Positions 25,750-34,385 of a DNA stretch of 64,000 bases are shown piece after piece. This stretch comes from Hymenobacter glacieicola (GTDB lineage: Bacteria > Bacteroidota > Bacteroidia > Cytophagales > Hymenobacteraceae). The DNA is taken from positions 283,313 through 347,312 of the forward strand of contig NZ_BMGS01000002.1 of assembly GCF_014640315.1 (NCBI RefSeq), given 5' to 3'. A program made the translations under genes and the position numbers. Within the stretch, counting starts at the first letter, position 1. The number at the start of each line of letters is the position of its first letter. The notes beneath the pieces were generated by a model, which worked only from the letters and a program-made list of their open reading frames with translations, did not search any database and was not told the origin of the DNA.

Positions 25750-25965
25750 TTAGGCTTGCTCGTACTCCTGCAGGTAGGCCAGTAAATGGCCGAGAGTCAT
25801 TTCCCGGCGGGCCACCATTTCCAGCAGGCTACGCTCATAAGCAGCCAAGGCCAAATTTGTGTTGTGGGTCAGATGCAGAGCCGCAGCGGCCACCTGGTGG
25901 TTTCCCTGCTCTGTGTTTACCAGAGATGGATGCTGGCTCATCCACAGGAGAAGTAAAAATTTCAT
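25750..25965 (-). CDS. Small protein of unknown function
   Basis: Starting at ATG 25965, the 71-residue product (MKFLLLLWMSQHPSLVNTEQ) may have a short hydrophobic N-terminus, or it may start at the inner Met (nt 25941, MSQHPSLVN). The rest is a helical, polar sequence (QVAAAALHLTHNTNLALAAY, then ERSLLEMVARREMTLGHLLAYLQEYEQA). It is convergent with the protease gene, and its stop lies just past the perfect hairpin. The sensible amphipathic helices argue for a real gene, but there is no recognised family. Confidence 0.5.
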   Translation of the reverse strand: MKFLLLLWMSQHPSLVNTEQGNHQVAAAALHLTHNTNLALAAYERSLLEMVARREMTLGHLLAYLQEYEQA

Positions 25966-26308
25966 ACTCAAAGTTCGCACCAGCCAGCTGCAACCGCAAG
26001 CTCAACACGTTGATTTGCAACCTGATCAGCATTATATCCTATGTACTTATTCTTTCCGCTTCGTAAATAAACCGACCAGTATTCGTTTCTCTATGTTACC
26101 CTTTTGCACCATGGCCGGCACATAATTCTACTCCTTTTTGCATGGCGTCCCCATTAGCGGTTACTACCCTTGCGCAACATCAGGTAACTAGGGCCCATTA
26201 CCCTTCCCGGTTTCACCGCAGTTCCTGGGCAAAGGAAACGCCGCGGCACGTAGCAAAACAGATAGGAGCAGTTTGCTCTGCCAGGATGCCGAGAACATAG
26301 TAGATGTT

Positions 26309-26332
26309 ATTCCTCGCGCCGCTCAGAATGAC
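26309..26332. repeat. Degenerate half-copy of the 35547-35660 palindrome
   Basis: ATTCCTCGCGCCGCTCAGAA followed by TGAC differs at two or three positions from the core of the palindrome's right arm (35618-35641). Confidence 0.55.
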
Positions 26333-26560
26333 AACAAGACAACATTTCGTGTATAGCACCCGAAGATTTCCCCTAATTATTTACTAATACAATTAGCCAA
26401 TTATTGTTTAATATGTTTTTCAATATATAATAAATAGCCTTTATTCGTAACTCGTCCTGATTGCTGTTTGTTCCAAATAGTTCCGCGCTACAAGCTTTTA
26501 TTCCTTGAGTTGACACCTAATTTTTATCTAATATTTTTAGTACAGATGCTGAAATATTGT

Positions 26561-26568
26561 TATCTTTG
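26561..26568 (+). promoter_or_regulatory. TAnnTTTG element immediately before a start codon
   Basis: TATCTTTG matches the Bacteroidota -7 consensus exactly and ends 3 bp before the ATG at 26572. If it is the real -7 element, transcription would start at or inside the start codon. Confidence 0.4.
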
Positions 26569-26571
26569 GAT

Positions 26572-26820
26572 ATGTCGAAAGTAAAGCTTCCTTTTCCGCT
26601 TCCCGTGCAGCAATATGCCCGCTGCGTTGATGCTAGCTGCCGCCCAACCGACCACATTGGAGACTGGCCCGCGGCCGGGCAGGTGTACCCGATACAGATG
26701 CGCCGCAACGCCCGCACCGGAGAGTTGCAAGTGCATGTGCTTGGCTTCTATGCCGAGCAGCCGTACGGAGCCTTTGCCCGCCACCGCTTCGAGCCCGTGG
26801 CCCAGGTTTGGCTTAACTAG
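26572..26820 (+). CDS. Small cytoplasmic protein of unknown function
   Basis: The 82-residue protein (MSKVKLPFPLPVQQYARCVD) starts at ATG 26572. It contains two Cys (CVDASC), GQVYPIQMRRNARTGELQVHVLG and a final aromatic segment, giving the impression of a small SH3-like or beta-barrel domain. No family is recognised. It has its own promoter candidate and terminator, in an AT-rich neighbourhood, so it is probably a single-gene unit. Confidence 0.7.
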   Translation: MSKVKLPFPLPVQQYARCVDASCRPTDHIGDWPAAGQVYPIQMRRNARTGELQVHVLGFYAEQPYGAFARHRFEPVAQVWLN

Positions 26821-26848
26821 CTTCCTGTTTCTCTTTCCACCCCTCTAT

Positions 26849-26890
26849 CCCGGCTGTGTCGCGTGCTGCGAAACCAGCCGGGCTTTTTTT
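26849..26890 (+). terminator. Terminator after the small protein gene
   Basis: CCCGGCTG (26849-26856) pairs with CAGCCGGG (26875-26882) and is followed by seven T. Confidence 0.85.
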
Positions 26891-26981
26891 GTCTAGGGCC
26901 CAAGCACAATGGCCTTCGCCGCTGAGTTAGTTGACTAAATTTCGTAACCAGTCTTTCTTTCTCTATTTGCAATAGTAGAGC

Positions 26982-27668
26982 TTACTGGTACTGCCAAAAG
27001 ATACCAAATTCAAACGGCGTCCAGAGGGCCGCTTTTTGGCCGGCTACCTTTAGGCCTTCGTTGGCCCAGGTGTTGCAGGTGTAGAACAGGTTATAGGTGC
27101 GCTTGGCCTCGTAAAAGGCATCGTGCTGGCCGTAGCTATGCCCCTGAATGTGTTGGGTACGGCCGTGGGCATCGTAGTCGAAGCTGTTCTTGATGAAGGC
27201 CACCAAGCGGGCATACTCGGCCGGGGTCAGGAGCACCTGCACGCAGTCGGGGCCGAGTTGGGGCTGGTGGTGGAAGGTAGCGTGCATGGCCGTGGTGCTC
27301 AACCAGAACATGGCTTTTACAGCTGTGCTGGGCTTCAGCTCGGCCCAGGTGGGCGTATTGAGGTAAAAGCCCTTGTCGCCCCAGCCAAAGCCGATGTAGT
27401 CGCGGCTGGGGTCCAGCACGGGAGCGGCGGTGTAAGGCACTAGCTCGGTCCAATCCATCTGGCTGGTGCGCACAGGCAGCACAATGTCAGTATGCACGCC
27501 GTTAGACAGAATGTAGGCCGGGATGGTGCCGGGAGCCGGCGAGTTGGCCCGACCCACCGGAATGGCCGACAGGCCCACGGAAGCGGCCAGATACAAGGCC
27601 AGGGCTCCTACAATACCACCGCCCACATAGGCGGCTCCTTTTGCTACTTTCCGAAGCGCTTCGGCCAT
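26982..27668 (-). CDS. DUF2459/TIGR02117-family membrane-anchored protein
   Basis: The start is placed at ATG 27668 (MAEALRKVAKGAAYVGGG), giving 228 residues. One N-terminal membrane helix (about 12-35) is followed by a periplasmic domain that matches the family first noted near urease genes: IYILSNGVHTDIVLP-type opening (here YILSNGVHTDIVLPV), YIGFGWGDKGFY, then NTPTWAELKPSTAVKAMF and TCNTWANEGLKVAGQ. The conserved Cys and His residues in these motifs hint at a papain-like or NlpC-like hydrolase, but no activity is established. It is divergent from the membrane-protein gene at 27821. Confidence 0.85.
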   Translation of the reverse strand: MAEALRKVAKGAAYVGGGIVGALALYLAASVGLSAIPVGRANSPAPGTIPAYILSNGVHTDIVLPVRTSQMDWTELVPYTAAPVLDPSRDYIGFGWGDKGFYLNTPTWAELKPSTAVKAMFWLSTTAMHATFHHQPQLGPDCVQVLLTPAEYARLVAFIKNSFDYDAHGRTQHIQGHSYGQHDAFYEAKRTYNLFYTCNTWANEGLKVAGQKAALWTPFEFGIFWQYQ

Positions 27669-27792
27669 TAGAACTAAGTACAAGGTGAACTGAAATCAGC
27701 CCCTCATACGCAGCAGCAGAGAAAAAGCCGCCCTAGCAGTCCAAAATCCTACCGCCGCGCTGGGCTGCTTTCCACAACCACTGCCGGCTCAA

Positions 27793-27800
27793 TATCTTTG
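27793..27800 (+). promoter_or_regulatory. Candidate -7 element for the membrane-protein gene
   Basis: TATCTTTG matches TAnnTTTG exactly and lies 20 bp before ATG 27821. No convincing -33 element was seen. Confidence 0.5.
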
Positions 27801-27820
27801 GCTTTTCCTTGCCAACATCC

Positions 27821-28225
27821 ATGAGCCAGCCCACCGACGAACACCTGTACAGCATTCCGGCCCCCTACCGCCGCATGGAAAATATGCACATTCTGTTCTG
27901 GCTCCTCAAGGATATTGGCTGGTGCATGGTCTGGAAGCCCCTGGGCATTGCCATGATTTTTCCTACCCTGGCTATTGCCCTGGTTATTACCTGGCGCACG
28001 CGCGACCTTCAGGCCGAGCTGGCCCATAACCTGGCCATTGTGTTCTGGATTTCGGCCAACTCCTACTGGATGGTTAGTGAGTTCCTGGGCTTTGATACCG
28101 TCCAGGTGTGGGGAACGGTTACGGGCAAACATCTAGCTTTGCTACCCTTCCTCACCGGGCTACTGATTTTGCTATATTACTACCTCGTGCAGAAACCCCG
28201 GCAGGTGCGGGCCACCCTTACATAG
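27821..28225 (+). CDS. Small integral membrane protein of unknown function
   Basis: The start is placed at ATG 27821 (MSQPTDEHLYSIPAPYRRME), 12 bp after another in-frame ATG. The 134-residue protein has a polar N-terminus and about three or four hydrophobic helices (ILFWLLKDIGWCMVWKPLGI; IFPTLAIALVITW; LAIVFWISANSYWMVSEFLG; LALLPFLTGLLILLYYYLV). No family is recognised. Stand-alone gene with its own promoter candidate. Confidence 0.75.
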   Translation: MSQPTDEHLYSIPAPYRRMENMHILFWLLKDIGWCMVWKPLGIAMIFPTLAIALVITWRTRDLQAELAHNLAIVFWISANSYWMVSEFLGFDTVQVWGTVTGKHLALLPFLTGLLILLYYYLVQKPRQVRATLT

Positions 28226-28316
28226 TCACTGGTTAGGCCCAGGGCACTAGGGCACTACACGGGCGGCCGCTCTCTAGCCCGGTGCGGCTGTTTCTAATAG
28301 CTAGATGCAACGCGTA

Positions 28317-28784
28317 CTAGCGGTTGTTTATCTCGATATCCACTTTCAACTCCTGCCCCGCCGCCAGCTTAGGGACTAAGGCGTGGTAAGTAAGGTTGGG
28401 AGCTTCGGTAGTCAGGCCCTGGTTGAATACGACACGTAGCACCAGTTGCGCACCAGAACACTCCCGTAGCAGACTGTACTTGATGCCGGCATTGCCATTG
28501 GCCAAGCCTTTCTTGCCGATTACCAAGTCGTATTTCGTGAAGTCGATCTGGGGGTGGCAGGGGCCGCTTACCTGCTGATCGAACTCCGCCTGAGAGCGGA
28601 TGATGGTATGCGTTTCCGAGAGGTTAACCCCAAGCTGGCGCCGGGTATCGGCGCACCCGTACTCGCTTTCCAGACTTTTCACGGCGTACTCAACCGCCGG
28701 GCAGGTGTCCAGATCATCAACGGGTGTAATGCAGCCACTTAGCAAGGTGAGGGCGCTGGCTAGTAAGGTAGCAGTTGTCTTCAT
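28317..28784 (-). CDS. Lipoprotein of unknown function
   Basis: The 155-residue protein starts at ATG 28784 with a lipoprotein signal (MKTTATLLASALTLLSGC, lipidated Cys18). The mature domain is beta-rich with several Cys (TCPAVEYAV, YGCADT, GPCHPQ, LRECSG) and a central YDLVIGKKGLANGNAG motif. It is probably a periplasmic or outer-membrane-anchored domain with disulfides. No function is known. It follows the aconitase gene on the same strand but is separated from it by a terminator. Confidence 0.75.
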   Translation of the reverse strand: MKTTATLLASALTLLSGCITPVDDLDTCPAVEYAVKSLESEYGCADTRRQLGVNLSETHTIIRSQAEFDQQVSGPCHPQIDFTKYDLVIGKKGLANGNAGIKYSLLRECSGAQLVLRVVFNQGLTTEAPNLTYHALVPKLAAGQELKVDIEINNR

Positions 28785-28861
28785 GGGCAGTAAATGGGTT
28801 GCTTACTCCTACGGTAGAGCCAGTAAGCGTAGCCAGGGTTGCACGCCGGGCGCCGCAGTAA

Positions 28862-28895
28862 AAACGGCCGCCTCCCAGCTGGGAAGCGGCCGTTT
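28862..28895 (-). terminator. Terminator after the aconitase gene
   Basis: AAACGGCCGC pairs with GCGGCCGTTT with additional CCC/GGG pairing in the loop region. On the minus strand it is followed by a short T-run. Confidence 0.8.
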
Positions 28896-28918
28896 CTACG
28901 TGAAAGCCGAAGCCGGAA

Positions 28919-31213
28919 TTACTTCTGCGACATCATGCTGCCACCTGACTCCTTCAGGCGGATCAGGTTCAGAGCCGAGCCAGCCTTGAACCACTCAATC
29001 TGGCCTTGGTTGTAGGTGTGGTTTACCGTGATGAGGTCCGTGTCGCCGTCGCTGTGGTGCAGACGGATCTGCAGGGGCTTGCCGGGGGCAAACTCCGTCA
29101 GGCCGAGGATGTCGATGGTGTCGTCTTCCTCAATCAGGTCGTAGTCGGCTTTATTGGCGAAGGTCAGGGCCAGCATGCCCTGCTTCTTCAGGTTGGTTTC
29201 GTGGATGCGAGCGAATGACTTCACCAGCACGGCGCGCACGCCCAGGTGGCGGGGCTCCATGGCCGCGTGCTCCCGCGACGAACCTTCGCCGTAGTTCTCA
29301 TCTCCTACCACCACCGAGCCAATGCCTTGAGCTTTGTAGTTACGCGCTACCTGTGGCACGGCTGAGTAAGGCGTACCCTGGGTCAGGGCATCCTTCACAG
29401 CGTTGGCTTCGCCGTTAAAGGCGTTGATAGCCCCGATGAGCATGTTGTTGGAGATGTTGTCCAGGTGGCCGCGGTATTTCAGCCACGGGCCGGCCATCGA
29501 AATGTGGTCGGTGGTGCACTTGCCCTGGGCCTTGATGAGCAGACGCAGGCCTTTCAGGTCCACGCCTTCCCAGGGCTTGAAGGGCTCCAGCAACTCCAGA
29601 CGGTCGGAAGCCGGATCCACGATTACCTGTACACCCGAACCATCGACTGCGGGAGCCTGGTAACCGGCATCTTCTACGGCGAAGCCACGGGGCGGCAGCT
29701 CAATGCCCTGAGGCTCGTCGAAGCGAACCTGCTGGCCGTCTTTGGTGGTCAACGTATCAACCAGGGGGTTAAAGGTCAAGTCACCGGCAATGGCAAACGC
29801 GGTTACGATTTCAGGCGAGGCCACGAAAGCGTGGGTGTTCGGGTTGCCGTCGTTGCGCTTGGCAAAGTTGCGGTTAAAGGAAGTTATGATGGAGTTCGGC
29901 CGCTTCATGTCGTCCATGTGGCGGGCCCACTGCCCAATGCACGGACCGCAGGCGTTGGCCAGCACTACCCCACCCATCTGGGCGAAGGTATCGAGCAGAC
30001 CGTCGCGCTCCACGGTGTAGCGCACCAGCTCAGAGCCGGGCGTTACGGTGTACTCCGCCTGTACTGTTAGGCCTTTGTCAGCCGCCTGTTTGGCAATGCT
30101 GGCGGCGCGGGTAATGTCCTCGTACGACGAGTTGGTGCACGAGCCAATCAAGCCAACTTCCAGCTTAGCGGGCCAGTTGTGCTCACGCACGGCAGCCGCG
30201 AACTGCGAAATCGGCCAGGCTGCGTCCGGCGTGAACGGACCGTTCACGTGGGGCTCCAGCTCCGAGAGGTTGATTTCGATTAGCTGATCGTAGAAGGCGC
30301 CGGGGTTAGCAAATACCTCGTCGTCGGCGCGCAAGTGAGCGGCTACTCCATTGGCCAGTTCGGCAATGTCAGCGCGGCCGGTGCCCTGCAGGTAGGCCGC
30401 CATTTTTTGGTCGTAGGCAAATACGGAGGTAGTAGCCCCAATTTCAGCGCCCATGTTGCAGATGGTTGCCTTGCCCGTGCAGGAAAGGTTTTCCGCACCT
30501 TCGCCGAAGTACTCCACAATGGCACCGGTACCGCCCTTTACGGTCAGAATGCCGGCCACTTTCAGAATGACGTCTTTAGGAGCCGTCCAGCCCGAGAGCT
30601 TACCGGTCAGCTTTACTCCAATTACCTTCGGGAACTTCAGCTCCCAGGCCATGCCCGACATGACGTCCACGGCATCGGCGCCACCCACGCCAATGGCAAT
30701 CATGCCCAAACCGCCAGCGTTGGGGGTGTGCGAGTCCGTACCGATCATCATGCCGCCAGGGAAGGCGTAATTCTCGAGTACTACCTGGTGAATGATACCA
30801 GCACCGGGCTTCCAGAAACCGATGCCGTACTTATTGGAAACCGAAGCCAGGAAGTCGTATACTTCCTTGTTTTCGGAGTTAGCAATGGCCAAATCCTGGT
30901 CAGCTCCTTCTTTAGCCTGAATCAGGTGGTCGCAGTGTACCGTGCTGGGTACGGCCACCTTGGCTTTACCAGCTTGCATGAACTGGAGCAGCGCCATTTG
31001 GGCGGTAGCATCCTGCATGGCAACCCGGTCGGGAGCAAAATCGACGTAGGAAACGCCCCGCTCATACGCCTGCGAAACAGTGCCGCCGTACAGGTGAGCG
31101 TACAGGATTTTTTCAGTCAGGGTAAGCGGGCGGCCAACGGCACTGCGGGCGGCCTCAATGCGGGAGCCCATGCCATCGTACACGGCCTTGATCATTTCTA
31201 AGTCAAACGCCAT
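28919..31213 (-). CDS. acn: Aconitate hydratase
   Basis: The 764-residue protein isomerises citrate to isocitrate in the TCA cycle. The [4Fe-4S] ligands Cys359 ([11 protein letters not shown]), Cys422 and Cys425 (ACGPCIGQW) are all present, along with [20 protein letters not shown] and the active-site Ser in [10 protein letters not shown]. Length and motifs fit the mitochondrial-type aconitase found across Bacteroidota rather than the longer AcnA or AcnB. The start at ATG 31213 ([15 protein letters not shown]) follows a candidate promoter and a short palindrome. It appears monocistronic. Confidence 0.96.
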   Translation of the reverse strand: MAFDLEMIKAVYDGMGSRIEAARSAVGRPLTLTEKILYAHLYGGTVSQAYERGVSYVDFAPDRVAMQDATAQMALLQFMQAGKAKVAVPSTVHCDHLIQAKEGADQDLAIANSENKEVYDFLASVSNKYGIGFWKPGAGIIHQVVLENYAFPGGMMIGTDSHTPNAGGLGMIAIGVGGADAVDVMSGMAWELKFPKVIGVKLTGKLSGWTAPKDVILKVAGILTVKGGTGAIVEYFGEGAENLSCTGKATICNMGAEIGATTSVFAYDQKMAAYLQGTGRADIAELANGVAAHLRADDEVFANPGAFYDQLIEINLSELEPHVNGPFTPDAAWPISQFAAAVREHNWPAKLEVGLIGSCTNSSYEDITRAASIAKQAADKGLTVQAEYTVTPGSELVRYTVERDGLLDTFAQMGGVVLANACGPCIGQWARHMDDMKRPNSIITSFNRNFAKRNDGNPNTHAFVASPEIVTAFAIAGDLTFNPLVDTLTTKDGQQVRFDEPQGIELPPRGFAVEDAGYQAPAVDGSGVQVIVDPASDRLELLEPFKPWEGVDLKGLRLLIKAQGKCTTDHISMAGPWLKYRGHLDNISNNMLIGAINAFNGEANAVKDALTQGTPYSAVPQVARNYKAQGIGSVVVGDENYGEGSSREHAAMEPRHLGVRAVLVKSFARIHETNLKKQGMLALTFANKADYDLIEEDDTIDILGLTEFAPGKPLQIRLHHSDGDTDLITVNHTYNQGQIEWFKAGSALNLIRLKESGGSMMSQK

Positions 31214-31242
31214 AATGCGAAAAGGAAAAAGTGGAGAGAACG

Positions 31243-31271
31243 TGTCTATAGTAGACAGGTACGCAAATATA
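31243..31271 (-). promoter_or_regulatory. Candidate aconitase promoter with a palindrome at the predicted start site
   Basis: On the minus strand TATATTTG (31264-31271) matches TAnnTTTG exactly. Directly downstream, TGTCTA-TAG-TAGACA (31243-31257) is a perfect 6-bp inverted repeat located where transcription should begin, 30 bp before the ATG, and could be an operator. Confidence 0.5.
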
Positions 31272-31478
31272 GTTGTCGGTCGTTGCGCAGCCTAAATTTT
31301 CGGGCTTCCGCCCACGCCGCCGGCCTGATTTAGAATTATTCCAAAAGGCGGAGTTTACGCAGGGCGCTGGCGTAGTGGCCGGTGGGCCTTCCATTCGGGG
31401 CCTTGCTCGTTGCTCGCTAGTAAACTATCATGGCCTCTGAGTAGTTTAGCCCCGAATCAACCTTTTAACTTTTTTCCC

Positions 31479-32768
31479 ATGCCCGTTGCCTTCTCTTTTC
31501 GCAAGGCCATAGCCGGGGCCGGACTCGCGCTGGCCGCGGTGGCCTGTCAGTCCAATTCGTCGTCTTCTGAAAATCAAGCCGCAACCCGTGAGGGCGCAGC
31601 CACGGCGGGTCCGCTCACGGCGGGCCCCTGGCGCGGCGTACTCGCGGCCCAGGGCCAGGAAATCCCCTTTTTATTTGAAGTTGCCACCGAGGGCGGCAAG
31701 CCGACCGTGACGCTGCGCAATGGTGAGGAGCGCCTGAAGCTGGACGAAATAACCACCACCGGCGACTCCACTACCATCCGGTTGGGTGTGTTTGATGCGG
31801 CCCTGGTCGTGTACGCCGATGGTGAAAACAACCTGAAAGGCGCCTGGGTAAAATACGATGCCAAGGAGCCCTACCGGGTGCCGTTTTCGGCCCGTAAGGG
31901 TGCTGGCAGCTTGTTCGGGGCTAAATCCGGGCAGGAAACCCAGTCTTTCGACGGCACGTGGAAGGTCACCTTCAAAGGCGACGACAACGAAACGTACCCT
32001 GCCGTGGGCGTATTCGAGCAAAAAGACCGGGCCGTAACCGGCACCTTTCTGACCTCGACCGGCGACTACCGCTACCTGGCCGGCAACGTAGATGGCAATA
32101 CCCTGAAATTAACTACGTTCGATGGCAGCCACGGCTTTCTGTTTACGGCGGAGAAGCAAGGCAACACGCTTACCGGCGACTTTTACAGCGGTAAATCGGG
32201 CCACGAAACCTGGACGGCTACCCTCGACCCGAACGCCAAACTGCCCGACGCCAACGCCCTTACTGGTATGAAACCCGGCCAGAAAAAGCTCGACTTCAAA
32301 TTCCCCAGCATTTACGAAGGCGGTAGCATCTCCCCTTCCGACCCCAAGTACAAGGGCAAGGTAGTCGTGGTGCAGATTCTGGGCTCCTGGTGCCCGAACT
32401 GCATGGACGAAACCAACTTCCTGGCCCCCTGGTACGACAAGAACAAGCAGCGCGGCGTCGAAATTATTGGGCTGGGCTATGAGCGCACCACCGACCAGAA
32501 CGTGGCGGCTCAGAAGCTGCTGAAGATGAAGCAGCGCATGAACGTGGGCTACGACCTGGCCGTGGCCGGTGAGGCCAACAAGGACGCTGCCAGCCAGTCC
32601 TTGCCCCAGATCCAGAAGGTGCTGGCTTTCCCGACCACGATTTTCCTCGACAAGAAAGGCGAGGTCCGTAAGATTCACACGGGCTTCTCGGGCCCCGGCA
32701 CCGGCAAGTACTACGAGCAGGAAGTGGCCGAATTCAACAAAACCATCGACCAGCTACTAGCCGAATAA
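31479..32768 (+). CDS. TlpA/ResA-like thioredoxin-fold lipoprotein
   Basis: The start is placed at ATG 31479 (MPVAFSFRKAIAGAGLALAA), which gives a lipobox ending in VAC. Residues 40-260 form a beta-rich N-terminal region with repeated TGTFLTSTGDYRYLAGNVDG and GNTLTGDFYSGKSGHETWTA elements, as in Bacteroidota TlpA family proteins with DUF4369-like domains. The C-terminal thioredoxin domain (about 270-429) carries the redox motif Cys305-Pro-Asn-Cys308 in GSWCPNCMDE and a cis-Pro near FPTTIFLDKKG. It probably reduces disulfides or supports cytochrome maturation at the periplasmic face. Stand-alone gene with a terminator. Confidence 0.9.
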   Translation: MPVAFSFRKAIAGAGLALAAVACQSNSSSSENQAATREGAATAGPLTAGPWRGVLAAQGQEIPFLFEVATEGGKPTVTLRNGEERLKLDEITTTGDSTTIRLGVFDAALVVYADGENNLKGAWVKYDAKEPYRVPFSARKGAGSLFGAKSGQETQSFDGTWKVTFKGDDNETYPAVGVFEQKDRAVTGTFLTSTGDYRYLAGNVDGNTLKLTTFDGSHGFLFTAEKQGNTLTGDFYSGKSGHETWTATLDPNAKLPDANALTGMKPGQKKLDFKFPSIYEGGSISPSDPKYKGKVVVVQILGSWCPNCMDETNFLAPWYDKNKQRGVEIIGLGYERTTDQNVAAQKLLKMKQRMNVGYDLAVAGEANKDAASQSLPQIQKVLAFPTTIFLDKKGEVRKIHTGFSGPGTGKYYEQEVAEFNKTIDQLLAE

Positions 32769-32777
32769 ACCGCCGAT

Positions 32778-32949
32778 TAAGACGGCTTTTTCGAATTACA
32801 CGGATTCCGTGGTCAATTCAACTAGGTTTCACTGAACAAATAAGGGCTTGCCAGTAGGCAAGCCCTTATTTGTTCGGCCGGGTGTTGGTCAGCTATGGAA
32901 GGGCAACATCTGAGCACCAAAAATCCGTGTAATCCATCCATCCGTCTTA
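32778..32949. repeat. Nested inverted repeat surrounding a terminator
   Basis: TAAGACGG (32778-32785) and ATTACACGGATT (32795-32806) are mirrored by AATCCGTGTAAT (32922-32933) and CCGTCTTA (32942-32949), enclosing the 18-bp perfect hairpin at 32835-32874. The right end overlaps the stop codon of the convergent acetyltransferase gene. Confidence 0.7.
32835..32874. terminator. Bidirectional terminator between convergent genes
   Basis: AACAAATAAGGGCTTGCC pairs perfectly over 18 bp with its complement around a 4-nt loop (AGTA). The A- and T-rich ends allow function in both directions. Confidence 0.9.
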
Positions 32950-33507
32950 CTTCGTGAGTCGTTCTAGCAGCACGACTGGGGCATCGTGGTAGATGGGACG
33001 CGCTATTTCCTGAAAGCCAAACTTGCGCGCTACTGCCAGAGAAGCCACGTTATCCGGGTCGATAATGCAGGTCATGCGGGCGGCGGGAAACTGCGCTTCG
33101 GCCCACTGCAACGCCGCCCTTACGGCCTGGGTAGCGTAGCCGCGGCCGTGTACGCGCGGGGCCAGGGTCCAGCCGGCTTCAAGGGTGCCTTTAATGGAGG
33201 GCGTTAAGTCACGCTGAAAGTCAAAGAAGCCAACAGTACCAATAAAGCGACCGGTAGCTTTTTCCTCTACCGACCAGGCCCCGTAACCAAGGAGCGTCCA
33301 GTGGCCTTGCTGGGCCAGCAGGCGGCGCCACGCGTCCTCTTCGTTCTGGGGTTTGCCGCCCAGGTAGCGGTAGAAGTCCGGGTCAGTGAGCATGGCAGCG
33401 AATTCGGGCAGGTCGGTAGTTCGCGGGCCGCGCAGCAGTACATCGGTTGTTTCTAGCTGCGGAACAGCGATGAGCGGAGCAGCTACTAAACTCAGCGGGT
33501 GTATCAT
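32947..33507 (-). CDS. GNAT acetyltransferase, RimJ/RimL-like
   Basis: The start is placed at ATG 33507 (MIHPLSLVAAPLIAVPQLET), because the upstream extension overlaps the divergent promoter. The 186-residue protein has the acetyltransferase-3 layout: LETTDVLLRGPRTTDLPEFA, then SVEEKATGRFIGTVGFF, LEAGWTLAPRVHGRGYATQA with the acetyl-CoA loop, CIIDPDNVASLAVARKFGFQ and a final strand. Such enzymes acetylate ribosomal protein N-termini, amino acids or antibiotics; the substrate here is unknown. It is convergent with the TlpA-like gene and divergent from the Spy-like gene. Confidence 0.88.
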   Translation of the reverse strand: MIHPLSLVAAPLIAVPQLETTDVLLRGPRTTDLPEFAAMLTDPDFYRYLGGKPQNEEDAWRRLLAQQGHWTLLGYGAWSVEEKATGRFIGTVGFFDFQRDLTPSIKGTLEAGWTLAPRVHGRGYATQAVRAALQWAEAQFPAARMTCIIDPDNVASLAVARKFGFQEIARPIYHDAPVVLLERLTK

Positions 33508-33716
33508 GCGACCAAAGTACAAAAATGGCGTGGAGGCACGTAGAACGAGCTTTTCAGCGCAGGCGATAAAACCCGGGGGTTGGTCGGCTTTTTCGGGGCA
33601 GTGATGGATAATGCGGCTCCAAGGCTGGAATGGGGCACTGGGTTTGAATAAGGACCGACAGAGCGCAACGCACGGCGCCTTCCAACGCAAAACCACATTC
33701 TAACTTCCTTACTACC

Positions 33717-34190
33717 ATGAAAAAGCAACTCTTCAGCCTCGCCCTCCTGCTCGGTCTTTCCGCCTCTTTCGCCGACACCAGCTTTGCCGCCGACGGCCGC
33801 CCGGCGCAAGGCCGGGAGCAACGCCAAGACCGTGACCAAGGCCGCCGGGGCCAAAACAGCGCCCAGGACCGCCAACGCCGCACCGATAAGCTGGCCAAAG
33901 AACTCGACCTGAGCAGTAAGCAGAAGTCGAAAGTCGAGAAGATTTTCCAGGAGCAGCAACAGCAGATGCAAGCCCTGCGTGGCCGCTCCGGCCCGCAGGA
34001 CCGCAGCCAGCAGCAGAGTGAGTTCAAGCGCATTCACGAAAGCACTGACAAGAAGCTCAAGGATGTGCTGTCGAAAAAGCAGTACGCCCAGCTTGAGGCC
34101 AAGCGCCAGGAGCGGCTACGCCAGATGGGTAGCCGCCAGGGCGAGCGGCGCGAGAGGGCTGACCGCCGCGACTTCAGCGGCCGCAGCTAA
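33717..34190 (+). CDS. Spy/CpxP-like secreted basic protein
   Basis: The 157-residue protein starts at ATG 33717 with a signal peptide (MKKQLFSLALLLGLSASFAD, then TSFAAD). The mature part is extremely Arg/Gln-rich and helical. LSSKQKSKVEKIFQEQQQQM and KLKDVLSKKQYAQLEAKRQE resemble the paired LTxxQ-type helices of Spy/CpxP periplasmic chaperones and the Bacteroidota DUF4890 family. It is probably an envelope-stress or chaperone protein. The Arg-rich ends (REQRQDRDQGRRGQ; GERRERADRRD) would make it a strongly basic protein. Confidence 0.75.
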   Translation: MKKQLFSLALLLGLSASFADTSFAADGRPAQGREQRQDRDQGRRGQNSAQDRQRRTDKLAKELDLSSKQKSKVEKIFQEQQQQMQALRGRSGPQDRSQQQSEFKRIHESTDKKLKDVLSKKQYAQLEAKRQERLRQMGSRQGERRERADRRDFSGRS

Positions 34191-34216
34191 GCAGGTTACT
34201 TCTTGCGCTACCACCC

Positions 34217-34244
34217 AAGGCCCGGTCTGCCCAGACCGGGCCTT
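34217..34244 (+). terminator. Hairpin after the Spy-like gene
   Basis: AAGGCCCGGTCT pairs perfectly with AGACCGGGCCTT around a 4-nt loop. There is no strong T-run, so termination may be partial. Confidence 0.7.
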
Positions 34245-34385
34245 GCTACGTATGTTTCGGCCGGGGCCAGCAGCGTAAAGTATTTGCCGTATCATACCGA
34301 CTACCTGGTTGCAGCCCGGGCTGCTCCCTGGATCAGGCGTACCGCCGCTTCTGAACCCCGACTCAGCACTTACTACTTAGCTTCC

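Larger units (their letters stand above)
25966..26571. other. AT-rich gene-free stretch
   Basis: About 600 bp that become markedly AT-richer than the surroundings at 26360-26560 (for example TTATTTACTAATACAATTAG). It contains a degenerate palindrome half-copy at 26309-26332 and a promoter-like element at its right end. No protein, RNA or mobile-element gene was recognised. Confidence 0.5.

Noticed and set aside
30335..31201. 288-codon plus-strand frame opposite aconitase
   Set aside because: Shadow of the aconitase gene, which carries all catalytic motifs.
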